The notes under the pieces were generated by a model, which worked only from the letters and a program-made list of their open reading frames with translations, was not told where the DNA came from and made no database searches. The translations under genes were made by a program, and so were the position numbers. Below, piece by piece: positions 35,683-46,624 of a DNA stretch of 64,000 bases. Source of the stretch: Acorus gramineus (Eukaryota > Streptophyta > Magnoliopsida > Acorales > Acoraceae); NCBI GenBank assembly GCA_030737835.1, contig JAUJYN010000016.1, forward strand, positions 2,869,747-2,933,746. The letters are read 5' to 3'. How positions within the stretch are numbered: the first letter of the stretch is position 1; each line of letters opens with the position of its first letter.

Positions 35683-38675
35683 TGTTATATATGTGTCACT
35701 TTTTGGCCTGTTGGCAACCATTGGAGCATTTTTGGCAGTTTTAAAATTTTCAGGGTTTTTCGATCGGAACCGCATAATTTTGGACTGTTAGCTATCGTCT
35801 GAGTTAGAGGACTCCGATTGAAAATCTAACTGCATATTATGTGTCCTGGTGCCATTTTAAGCTACTCATGAAAATTTCATCGAATTCCGGCATCGTTTGC
35901 AAAAATTTCACAGTTCCGGGGCGTATCCGGGTTTTTAAGTCGCGCTCTACTTAAAAGGAATAAAAAATATCTAATCACTATTCATCATCTTCCCGACTTG
36001 CTCTCTCTCTCCTCTCCTCCGTTTTTCTTCCGTTTGAGCCCCCTACACCCCTCAAAATCAAAAACCTAAAGCACGGGAAGTGTAGATCGGGTCCCGATCT
36101 ACGCTCCGGTGTCTTCAAATCCGAATTCCGACGATCCTAGCCTCCCCGACCTCCCCTTTTCGTCCTCTGATTTGGCCCATTCCGAGGGACAAGCTAGATC
36201 GGGGCGTGAGAAGGCTTTTGGGAAGGGTTTCGGCGCGTGGAGATCCACCGGACGCCTCTTCCTCCCCTCGGTAAGCCTCCTTTCCCTCTTATTTCTTGTC
36301 TAGATGATTGCTAGGGGAGGGTTTTGTGTTTGGGAGGTGGTTGGTGGCAGTGGGGGTCGTCGGAGGGTGGTCGGAGGTGGTTGGAGGTGGTCGGCGGCAG
36401 TGGGAGAGGTGGTTGGAGGTGCTCGGCAGGCTGGGGCCCTGTCCCGGGCAGCAGGCAGCAGCGGCAGCGGCCAGGCAGCGCGCAGGCCGGGCGCGCGCGG
36501 GCATGCGCGCGTGCGTGCGCGGGGTGCGTGCGCGCGGCATGTGCGTGGGTGTGCGCGGGTCTGGTGCGCGGGGATGGTCGTGCTGGACGCGTTGGATGGG
36601 CTGGCAGCGCTGATTCGTGGGCTGGGGGCCTCAGGCAGCGCAGGCAACGAGCACAGGAGCCGGCTGGGCGTGCGCGCGTGCGTACGCGCGAGCGTGCGCG
36701 CGGGCGTGCGCTCGGGGGAGCTGGTCGCGGCGGTGCGAGGCGTGCGAGCTGCTCGGGTGGTGCTGTGCGCGGGTCTGTTCGTGCAGCTGTGCGCGAGGGG
36801 CTGATGGCGAGCTGGTCTGGGCGCTGGTCTGGACGCGCGAGGTGCTGGCGGAGGTGCTGGGGCGCGGGCGCGAGGTGGTGTGCGCGAGGTGCTGGCCGAG
36901 GTGCTGGGGCGCGCGCGGAGGAGGTGCGGGTGCGAGGTGGTGTGCGCGGGGTGCTCGCGGGCCAGCGCACGGCGTGCGGGGCGCGTGCGGGCTGCCGCGG
37001 CTGGGCTCGGTGGACGCGCGGTGCCCCGGGCGGTGCGCGGAGTGCGCGGGCTGAGGCGCGGCGGCGCGTCCGGGCGGTCGGGTGGCCGTGCGGGTGGTGG
37101 CCGGCCGTGCGGGTGGTTGCCGGGGGGTGTTGGGTGTCTATTTGTGTGTGTTATGTATTTTTGGGGTCATTATGGATTTATTCTAACCAGTTAATAACTT
37201 GTCTTGCAGATCTCGACGGACGGTCGCGCGTCGACCCGATTTCCGGTGAGTGGGACAACCCAACCCAGTGTGGGAGGCGCTACATGCCTTGGGCGTGTAC
37301 CGTCCTCCCCTGGGGCTTATAGTTAGTATTAACTGCTTTGATGTAATCCATGTATGCATGATGTGTGTGTAGAATTGCATGCCACCCTAGATTGTGTGAT
37401 AGGGACTTGCACCCTTAGGATTGTGCATGAGCCATGCATCCTGCCTCCTCGCTATCATGCTAGGAAAGCCCGACCTGTGCATGCGTCCTATTAGTTTGAT
37501 TTATTTAATTAAATGCTAGCATAATAGATAGCATGTTAGGGAATATAAGGGGGGCCTTGCGAGGTTAACATTGAGACCCGGGTTAGGGTACTCCGTGTTC
37601 CTCGTTGGTTGTCGGATGTCCTACATCGGGACCTCAGGTTACCCTCCCAGGTCTCTATTTTCCCTTGTTATGATTAATAAATGCATGTTCCCCGCATCCT
37701 GGTTATGCGCGCTGGTGGAATTCTGAGGAATTCAAGACATTAGAGTTGTAGAGATGTGCTGTCAGCGGATCCGAGTGGATCATATGCGATGGATAGGCTG
37801 TTCTGTTCCCTTCGTCGGATCCGTGTAGAGACTACCTCGGCGTTAGACAGGTTGTCCCGTGCAGGGGCTCCCACTAGTAGGCGCCTCCTGACTTGGAAGG
37901 ACTGCGCTGAACATGGGAGTGGCCAAACAACCGCGGAGTGAGGAGAGACTATCGGTGGACCAAGGGTAACCAACAGCCTAGTCAGTCCCAAGAGCCTAGG
38001 TCACCTGTTGAGAGGTGAGGGTGAGGGTATGGTGGGCCGGCGATGCGACGACCCACAGGATTATGAATGGATGTTATCAACCCGCTAAGTCCCAACATCC
38101 TAGGTCACCTGTTGAGGGTGAGGGTGAGGGTGAGGGTATGGAGTTCGGCGATGAACGAACCCCCGGATGGTGATATTATGCCACTTGTGGCTTATGAATT
38201 GATTAAATGTGGTTAATATGAACTGTATGCATGGGTTGTGCTATTCACTGAGCGTGTGGCTCACCCCTCGCATATTGTCTTTTCAGTGATCTCTGAGGGA
38301 GGAGCTTCCCGAGCGACTACACCGGCAGAGGGCAGCGCCGCGTCCCACGAGTTTTGAGGCCATCAGCACCCTTCTTTCTGTTGTACGTATATGTTCTGTG
38401 CTTGGGCACTTAGTTGGATTATGTTTGGGATTTTTGTTGTGTATAATTATGACATGTTGGCTCTCACAGGACTTATGATTATGTATCGAGTCTGTAGTAT
38501 GTTTTGACTACAGACTCAGTCTTTTAGCTTCCGCACTCGGTGTATATATTTTGTCAGCCCTGCTTTTATCTGTGTGTCATTTTAGTGATTGTTTGTGGTT
38601 TATTATTGATTTCCTGTCACTGATATCATATATACACTTGCCGCGTCCCGGGGACGGCCGCCCTGGGGCGTGACA
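35683..38675 (+). repeat. 5' LTR of the near-complete element
   Basis: It runs from TGTTATATATGTGTCAC to GGGGCGTGACA. It has a short U3 without the W-box block; a weak TATA-like CTTAAAAGG at about 35950 precedes a CT-rich stretch. A GC-rich core lies at about 36470-37110, and two GGGTGA repeat units at about 37990-38170. Confidence 0.95.
36271..38286 (+). promoter_or_regulatory. Candidate spliced leader inside the LTR
   Basis: A donor GTAAGC at 36271 and acceptor GTCTTGCAG ending at 37209 bracket the GC-rich core. A 36-nt mini-exon (37210-37245) is followed by a second donor GTGAGT at 37246 and a pyrimidine-rich acceptor TTTTCAG ending at 38286. Equivalent sites occur in most other LTR copies, although the sequence between them varies greatly. 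If used, the mature leader would run from 38287 through the PBS to the gag ATG at 38795. This is inference; no transcript evidence is available. Confidence 0.4.
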
Positions 38676-38680
38676 AAAGT

Positions 38681-38700
38681 TGGTATCAGAGCCTGGTCCT
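38681..38700 (+). other. Primer-binding site (initiator Met-tRNA)
   Basis: TGGTATCAGAGCCTGGTCC begins five bases after the 5' LTR and matches the complement of the 3' end of plant initiator Met-tRNA, where minus-strand DNA synthesis starts. Confidence 0.92.
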
Positions 38701-38794
38701 GTCAGAGCCAAGTGTCTTCTTTTCATAGAGATGAGTCCTAGGATTTCTATATGCGTATTCTGATCCTAGTGTCTGGTTTTCTTAGGTTGCTGAT

Positions 38795-41700
38795 ATGCCT
38801 CCTCGCAGAGGACGACGCGGACGTGGTCCCTCTCGACCCTTGGAGGTCTCCGGACCTGCTAGAGTCGAGGATGCTATTGGTGAGTCCTCAGCCGAGAGGT
38901 CAGGACCAGTGCAGGAGCCTCCTGCCTGGGAGCGCGCGATTGCGCGGTTAGCAGATATGGTGGAGACCCAGACGAGGATGTTAGCAGATCAGGCACGGGA
39001 GATACAGGAGCTGCGGGCGGCCCGCGAGGCAGTACCGCAGGTTCCCTTGGCGGCAGATCCGCCTGTAGTGCCTGATACACCCCCAGTCCCCGTGGTGGAG
39101 ATTCCGGCGGCCAGAGTCAGGATCCTCAGGAGAGGGAGATGGGGCTAGAGGCAGCAGCGAGGGTCCAGCAGAGTGGACTCTCAGCCTTTCTGAAGCTCCA
39201 CCCTCCCGAGTTCAGAGGACAGACGGAGGACCCCCTTGCTCCTGAGAGATGGTTGATGGAGGTGGATACCATCTTCTCGACGATGCTATGCACAGACCGC
39301 CAGAGGGTCTCCCTGGCTGCGTTTATGCTGAAGGGTAGCGCCGCCGAGTGGTGGGCTACTAGATCAGTTGACATTCCAGAGGGACTGGAGCAGCTCACCT
39401 GGGCGGGTTTCAGGGGATATTTCTTGGAGGAGTATTTCCCCTTCTCGACCCGACAGCTAGTGGAGCGGGAGTTTGAGCAGCTGACTCAGGGCACCATGTC
39501 CGTCGCTGAGTACTCCACGCGGTTCACGAGGCTGTCCAGGTTCGCTCCAGCTCTGGCGATGGATGAGGTGTCGAGGTGCCGTCGGTTCGAGCTCGGTCTG
39601 AGCAATGCCATCCGAGTGCACGTCACCGCCCAGGGATTCACGAGGTTCTCCGACTTGGTCTCGCGGGCGAAGACTGTCGAGAGAGACCTCGGGATCCAGG
39701 TGCGGGCTCCGACCCCGTCGACAGAGCAGAGGCCACCCAGAGGTCAGGACAGAGGGCAGCGCAAGAAGAAGAGGGCCCGCTTCGAGCAGTCAGCGGCTCC
39801 CTCTCTTCCAGCAGATGTGGTGCCAGCGCGAGGCCCAGCACCCATCGCAGCCGTGCCAGTCCAGTCGAGGCGACCAGAGACGAGGCGCTGTTATCACTGT
39901 CAGCGCGTCGGGCATATTCTGTATAATTGCCCCGACGCAGGCCGACCGAGAGTGATGCCTCAGCAGCAGCAGCAGCAGTTGCAGCAGCAGCCGTTTCAGC
40001 AGCAGCGCCAGCAGCAGCAGCAGCCTCAGCGCCAGCCGCAGCAGCAGCCTCAGCGTCAGCAGCAGCAGCCACAGGGTGGCCGTGCTGATCAGAGGAGGCA
40101 GCCAGCGCAGCAGGCGAGGCGTGCCATTGCTCCTCAGCCTCAGTTCGTTCAGGGCCGAGTGGCAGCGCTTTCGGCAGAGGAGGCCCAGGCATCAGGCAGC
40201 GTGGTTAGAGGTACTGTTCAGATCTCCCAGCTTCCTGCTTATGTGCTATTTGATTCCGGAGCCACCCACTCGTTCGTGTCTCCCGCTTTTGCGAGACGGA
40301 CGGGTGTGGCGTCCGCTCCTCTAGATGCTGTGTTAGAGGTAGCATTGCCCGTGGGAGACCGGATTCTCCTTAGTTCTGTGTACCGAGGGTGCACGGTGGA
40401 GATCGCGGATCATGTGTTTCCGGTAGAGCTGGTGGAGCTCGCGATGTTGGATTTTGATGCCATCCTGGGGATGGATTGGCTTGCAGCTAGTCATGCCAGC
40501 ATCGACTGTTTCGCCAAGTCGGTGTCGTTCCACCTTCCTGGTCGGAGGTCTTTCCAGTACGTGGGCGATCGAGACGTAGCTCCTTTGGGGTTCGTGTCGT
40601 CCATGCAGGCGTGGAGACTCCTTCAGGGTGGGTGCGAGGGCTTTCTGGCTTATATTGCTCTGGAGGATGCACCGCTGCGGGCAGATATCAGTCAGACTCC
40701 AGTCGTGGCAGAGTTTCCTGAGGTTTTCCCCGACGATCTTCCGGGATTACCGCCGGACCGCGCGATTGAGTTTGAGATCAATCTGCTTCCGGGGACCGAG
40801 CCGGTTTCGAGGGCTCCGTACCGGATGGCTCCCGCAGAGCTGAGGGTGCTGAAGGAGCAGTTGGAGGAGTTGCTGGAGAAGGGCTTCGCACGTCCGAGCG
40901 TGTCTCCGTGGGGAGCCCCTGTCCTGTTCGTCCGGAAGAAGGACGGTTCACTGCGGCTGTGTATTGATTACAGGCAGTTGAATAAGCGGACAGTGAAGAA
41001 CAAGTACCCGTTGCCGCGGATCGACGATCTGTTTGACCAGCTTCAGGGAGCGTGTGTCTTTTCCAAGATCGATCTCCGCTCGGGGTACTACCAGTTGAAG
41101 ATCCGGGAGTCAGATATTCCGAAGACGGCCTTTCGCACCCGGTACGGGCACTACGAGTTCAGAGTACTGCCTTTCGGGTTGACGAACGCGCCGGCGGCCT
41201 TCATGGATCTGATGAACCGGGTATTTCGACCCTTCCTCGACTCCTTTGTGGTAGTATTCATCGATGACATATTGGTGTACTCGAGGAGTCTGGAGGAGCA
41301 CGCTCACCACCTCCGCACTGTTTTGGAGACTCTGGCTGGACATCAGTTGTTCGCCAAGTTCAGCAAGTGCGAGTTCTGGTTGGACCGGATGGCCTTTCTG
41401 GGCCATGTGATTTCCGGTGAGGGTATAGCTGTGGACCCGGAGAAGACGCTCGCCGTGTCGAATTGGCGTCGACCGTCGAACCCCACAGAGATTCGTAGCT
41501 TCTTGGGCTTGGCGGGTTATTATAGGAGGTTTGTGGAGGGTTTCTCCAAGATAGCCGTTCCTCTTACCCGCCTCACTCGGAAAGACGTTCGGTTCGAGTG
41601 GTCCCCATCTTGCGAGGAGAGCTTCCAGGAGCTGAAGCGAAGACTCACCTCAGCGCCGGTTCTTACCCTTCCATCTGGGAGCGGTGGGTTCGCAGTATAC

Positions 41701-43589
41701 ACAGATGCATCGCAGTTGGGTGTGGGCGGCGTCCTGATGCAGTACGGTAAGGTGGTGGCTTACGCGTCTCGTCAGTTGAAGCCCCATGAGCAGAATTACC
41801 CAACCCATGACCTTGAGTTGGCTGCGATTATATTTGCGCTGAAGATGTGGAGGCATTATCTCTACGGAGAGGAGTTCGAGCTCTTTACAGATCATAAGAG
41901 CTTGACGTATCTGCAGTCTCAGCCAGAGCTCAACATGCGACAGAGGCGTTGGGTTGAGTTCCTGACAGACTACGACTGTGACATCGCTTACCATCCGGGT
42001 AAGGCGAATGTCGTTGCAGATGCGCTCAGTAGACAGCCCCTGGGCATGGCCGCCCACATGGCTGTCCGTCGTTGGAGGCTTCTGGAGGAGGCCGCTTGCT
42101 GGATCAGTGTTCGGGAGACCCCTGCGGGTGGCTTTCTGGCCAGGCTGGTGGTGCAGCCGGTTCTTCTCGATGAGATCCGCACGGCTCAGGCTCAGGACCC
42201 GCATTTCATAGTCCTTTCTGAGGGCGTCGCCCGGGGCGAGCGCCAGGACTACCAGATTCGTGCAGACGGGATCCTGAGATTCAGAGGCCGAGTGTGCATC
42301 CCCGACGACGCAGAGCTGAGGCGGAAGATTCTGGACGAGGCCCATCGCTCGAGGTACACAGTGCACCCTGGAGGCACGAAGATGTACAGGGGCTTCGTCG
42401 CGGCTACTGGTGGCGCGGGATGAAGACAGATATTGCCAGATTTGTTGCCCGATGCCTAGTATGCCAGCAGGTGAAGTCGGAGCATCAGCGCCCTGCGGGG
42501 AAGCTGCAGTCCATTGAGATCCCTCAGTGGAAGTGGGAGCAGATCACTATGGACTTCGTCTCGGGTTTGCCGAGGCCACGCTCGGGTCGCGATGCCATCT
42601 GGGTGATCGTCGACCGGCTGACGAAGTCTGCTCATTTCCTCCCCATCCGACTCACCGATTCTCTGGACACCCTGGCGCAGTTATTCGTCTCCGAGATTGT
42701 CCGACTCCATGGCACTCCAGTCAGTATCTCTGATCGAGACGCGCGTTTCACTTCGAGGTTCTGGCGTAGCCTCCAGCACGCCCTTGGTACGAACCTCCAC
42801 TTCAGTACAGCGTTTCATCCTCAGACGGACGGCCAGTCGGAGAGGACGATCCAGACCCTTGAGGACATGCTGCGGGCCTGTGTGCTCGATTTCGGGGGCA
42901 GTTGGGAGAGGCACCTTCCGTTGGTGGAGTTTGCCTACAACAACAGCTATCATTCGAGCATCCGGATGGCTCCCTACGAGGCACTTTATGGCCGCAGCTG
43001 CAGGTCCCCCCTGTGTTGGGATGAGGTCGGAGAGCGCCAGCTAGAGGGACCAGAGATCGTTCACCAGACCTCCGAGATGGTGAAGACGATCCGCGAGCGT
43101 ATCCGAGTCGCTCAGAGTCGTCAGAAGAGCTACGCCGACCGCCGTCGCCGTGAGCTCTCCTTCGAGGTCGGTGATCATGTGTTCTTGAAGGTGTCCCCGA
43201 TGAAGGGCATCTTCCGATTCGGTGTGCGGGGCAAGCTGAGTCCGCGTTTCATTGGGCCTTTCCTCATACTCGAGCGAGTTGGAGAGGTGGCCTATCGCAT
43301 CGCTCTGCCCCCACAGTTGGCTCAGGCCCATGACGTCTTCCACGTCTCGCAGCTGAGGCGATACGTCCACGATCCTGCTCACATCATCCCGTTCGAGCCG
43401 CTCGTCTTCGAGCCGGACTTGTCTTTCGTGGAGCAGCCGATTGAGATCATGGACCGCCGCGAGAAGAGGCTCCGCACCAGGACCGTCCAGCTGGTCAAGG
43501 TGCGATGGCAGCACCGTTCCGGTGCCGAGGCCACCTGGGAGCTCGAGGACGCCATGCGTGACGCGTATCCACATCTTTTCCCTTCTTAG
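38795..43589 (+). pseudogene. gag-pol polyprotein with two frameshifts
   Basis: Gag starts at 38795 (MPPRRGRRGRGP). A one-base loss near 39112-39120 shifts frame; the main frame then runs to about 42390, where a second one-base loss shifts into the frame ending at 43589. Domains: gag coiled region (EIQELRAAR); gag core ([18 protein letters not shown]; about 39230-39700); zinc knuckle CX2CX4HX4C at about 39889-39930; Gln-rich stretch at 39961-40075; protease (FDSGATHSF, about 40247); reverse transcriptase ([12 protein letters not shown]; active site FIDDIL at about 41260); RNase H ([11 protein letters not shown] at about 41697); integrase HHCC (CLVCQQVK), DDE core (MDFVSGLP, ISDRDARF, TDGQSER) and tail EATWELEDAMRDAYPHLF. 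An uninterrupted product would be about 1,600 residues. Coding DNA is GC-rich, unlike the AT-rich MULE genes around it. Frameshifts could be real or sequencing errors. Confidence 0.92.
39961..40075 (+). repeat. CAG-rich Gln tract in gag
   Basis: Imperfect CAG/CAGCAGCGC repeats encode a tract of nearly forty residues that are mostly Gln, with Pro and Arg, between the zinc knuckle and the protease. It is a likely flexible linker and a site prone to length change. Confidence 0.85.
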
Positions 43590-43624
43590 ATGTACTTGTA
43601 TTTATTTTGAGGACAAAATTTCCT

Positions 43625-43637
43625 AAGGGGGGGAGAA
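43625..43637 (+). other. Polypurine tract
   Basis: AAGGGGGGGAGAA lies immediately before the 3' LTR start at 43638 and is the expected primer source for plus-strand synthesis. Confidence 0.9.
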
Positions 43638-46624
43638 TGTTATATATGTGTCACTTTTTGGCCTATTGGCAATCATTGGAGCATTTTTGGCAGTTTTAAA
43701 ATTTTTAGTGTTTTTCGATCGGAACCGCATAATTTTGGACTGTTAGCTATCGTCTGAGCTAGAGGACTCCGATTGAAAATCTAACTGCATATTATGTGTC
43801 CTGGTGCCATTTTAAGCCACTCATGAAAATTTCATCGAATTCTGGCATCGTTTGCAAAAATTTCGCAGTTCCGGGGCGTATCCGGGTTTTTAAGTCGCGC
43901 TCTACTTAAAAGGAATCAAAAATATCTTTTCACTATTCATCATCTTCCCGACTTGCTCTCTCTCTCTCCTCTCCTCCGTTTTTCTTCCGTTCGAGCCCCC
44001 TACACCCCTCAAAACCAAAAACCTAAAGCACGGGAAGTGTAGATCGGGTCCCGATCTACGCTCCGGTGTCTTCAAATCCGAATTCCGACGATCCTAGCCT
44101 CCCCGACCTCCCCTTTCTCCTCTGTTTGGCCATCGAGGGCCTAGATCGGGGCGTGAGAAGGCTTTGGGAAGGGTTTCGGCGCGTGGAGATCCACCGGACG
44201 CCTCTCCTCCCCTCGGTAAGCCTCCTTTCCCTCTTATTTCTTGTCTAGATGATTGCTAGGGGAGGGTTTTGTGTTTGGGAGGTGGTTGGTGGCGGTGGGG
44301 GTCGTCGGAGGGTGGTCGGAGGTGGTTGGAGGTGGTCGGGGCAGTGGGAGGGTGGTTGGAGGTGCTCGGCAGGCTGGGGACTGTCCCGGGCAGCAGGCAG
44401 CAGCGGCAGCGGCCAGGCAGCGCGCAGGCCGGGCGCGCGCGGGCATGCGCGCGTGCGTGCGCGGCGTGTGCGTGGGTGTGCGCGGGTCTGGTGCGCGGGG
44501 TGTCGTGCTGGGCGCTGGATGGGCTGGCAGCGCTGATTCGTGGGCTGGGGGCCTCAGGCAGCACAGGCAACGAGCACAGGAGCCGGCTGGGCGTGCGCGC
44601 GTGCGTACGCGCGAGCGTGCGCGCGGGCGTGCGCTCGGGGGAGCTGGTCGCGGCGGTGCGAGGCGTGCGAGCTGCTCGGGTGGTGCTGTGCGCGGGTCTG
44701 TTCGTGCAGCTGTGCGCGAGGGGCTGATGGCGAGCTGGTCTGGGCGCTGGTCTGGACGCGCGAGGTGCTGGCCGAGGTGCTGGGGCGCGCGCGGAGGAGG
44801 CGCGGGCGCGAGGTGGTGTGCGCGAGGTGCTGGCCGAGGTGCTGGGGCGCGCGCGGAGGAGGCGCGGGCGCGAGGTGGTGTGCGCGGGCGCGAGGGGGTG
44901 CGCGGGGTGCTCGCGGGCCAGCGCACGGCGTGCGGGGCGCGTGCGGGCTGCCGCGGCTGGGCTCGGTGGACGCGCGGTGCCCCGGGCGGTGCGCGGAGTG
45001 CGCGGGATGAGGCGCGGCGGCGCGTCCGGGCGGTCGGGTGGCCGTGCGGGTGGTGGCCGGCCGTGCGGGTGGTTGCCGGGGGGTGTTGGGTGTTTAATTG
45101 TGTATGTTGTGTATTTTTGGGTAATTGTGGATTTATTCTAACCAGTTAATAACTTGTCTTGCAGATCCCGACGGACGGTCGCGCGTCGACCCGATTTCCG
45201 GTGAGTGGGACAACCCAACCCAGTGTGGGAGGCGCTACATGCCTTGGGCGTGTACCGTCCTCCCCTGGGGCTTATAGTTAGTATTAACTGCTTTGATGTA
45301 ATCCATGTATGCATGATGTGTGTGTAGAATTGCATGCCACCCTAGATTGTGTGATAGGGACTTGCACCCTTAGGATTGTGCATGAGCCATGCATCCTGCC
45401 TCCTCGCTATCATGCTAGGAAAGCCCGACCTGTGCATGCGTCCTATAGTTTGATTTGTTTATTCAAATGCTAGCATAAATAGATTGCATGTTTTAGTCAA
45501 TATAGGGGGGCCTTGCGAGGTCAACATTGAGACCCGGGTCAGGGTACTCCGTGTTCCTTGTGTGGTTGTCGGACGTCCTGTATCGGGACCTCACGTTGCC
45601 CTCCCAGGTCTCTATTTCCCTGTGTTATGATTAATAAATGCATGTTCCCCGCATCCTGGTTATGCGCGCTGGTGGAATTCTGAGGAATTCAAGACATTAG
45701 GATTGTAGAGATGTGCTGTCAGCGGATCCGAGTGGATCATATGCGATGGATAGGCTGTTCTGTTCCCCTCGTCGGATCCGTGTAGAGACTACCTCGGCGT
45801 TAGACAGGTTGTCCCGTGCAGGGGCTCCCACTAGTAGGCGCCTCCTGACTTGGAAGGACTGCGCTGAACATGGGAGTGGCCAAACAACCGCGGAGTGAGG
45901 AGAGACTATCGGTGGACCAAGGGTAACCAACAGCCTAGTCAGTCCCAAGAGCCTAGGTCACCTGTTGAGAGGTGAGGGTGAGGGTATGGTGGGCCGGCGA
46001 TGCGACGACCCACAGGATTATGAATGGATGTTTATCAACCCGCTAAGTCCCAACATCCTAGGTCACCTGTTGAGGGTGAGGGTGAGGGTATGGGGTTCGG
46101 CGATGAACGAACCCCCGGATGGTGATATTATGCCACTTGTGGCTTATGAATTGATTAAATGTGGTTAATATGAACTGTATGCATGGGTTGTGCTATTCAC
46201 TGAGCGTGTGGCTCACCCCTCGCATATTGTCTTTTCAGTGATCTCTGAGGGAGGAGCTTCCCGAGCGACTACACCGGCAGAGGGCAGCGCCGCGTCCCAC
46301 GAGTTTTGAGGCCATCAGCACCCTTCTTTCTGTTGTACGTATATGTTCTGTGCTTGGGCACTTAGTTGGATTATATTTGGATTTTGTTGTGTGTATTTAT
46401 GACATGTTGGCTCTCACAGGACTTTGATTATGTATCGAGTCTGTAGTGTGTTTTGACTACAGACTCAGTCTTTTAGCTTCCGCACTCGGTGTATATATTA
46501 TGTCAGCCCTGCTTTTATCTGTGTGTCATTTTAGTGATTGTTTGTGGTTTATTATTGATTTCCTGTCACTGATATCATATATACACTTGCCGCGTCCCGG
46601 GGACGGCCGCCCTGGGGCGTGACA
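43638..46624 (+). repeat. 3' LTR of the near-complete element
   Basis: It is the partner of 35683-38675, with the same termini and module order. Differences are mostly small deletions, for example several within 44113-44150 and in the GC-rich core, plus scattered substitutions near 45465-45610. Confidence 0.95.

Larger units (their letters stand above)
35683..46624 (+). mobile_element. Near-complete Ty3/gypsy retrotransposon (chromovirus, probably Tekay clade)
   Basis: The element is 10.9 kb, flanked by CACTC at 35678-35682 and 46625-46629, with LTRs of 2,993 and 2,987 bp, PBS, gag-pol and PPT in canonical order. Pol order is protease, RT, RNase H, integrase, which defines Ty3/gypsy. The integrase tail (LVKVRW ... 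EATWELEDAMRDAYPHLF) is chromodomain-like, as in Tekay/Del chromoviruses; the clade is inferred from memory of family features. LTRs look closely similar with scattered indels, implying recent insertion. It is the only copy in the window with extensive coding sequence. Confidence 0.95.

Noticed and set aside
36109-36303. Small frame beginning MSSNPNSDD in the LTR leader (also near 13662 and 44066)
   Set aside because: It starts at a GTG, is not kept in all copies and runs over the candidate splice donor, so it is treated as non-coding leader.
46070-46100. Telomere-like GAGGGT repeats
   Set aside because: Plant telomeres are TTTAGGG. These GAGGGT blocks are short, internal and part of the LTR.
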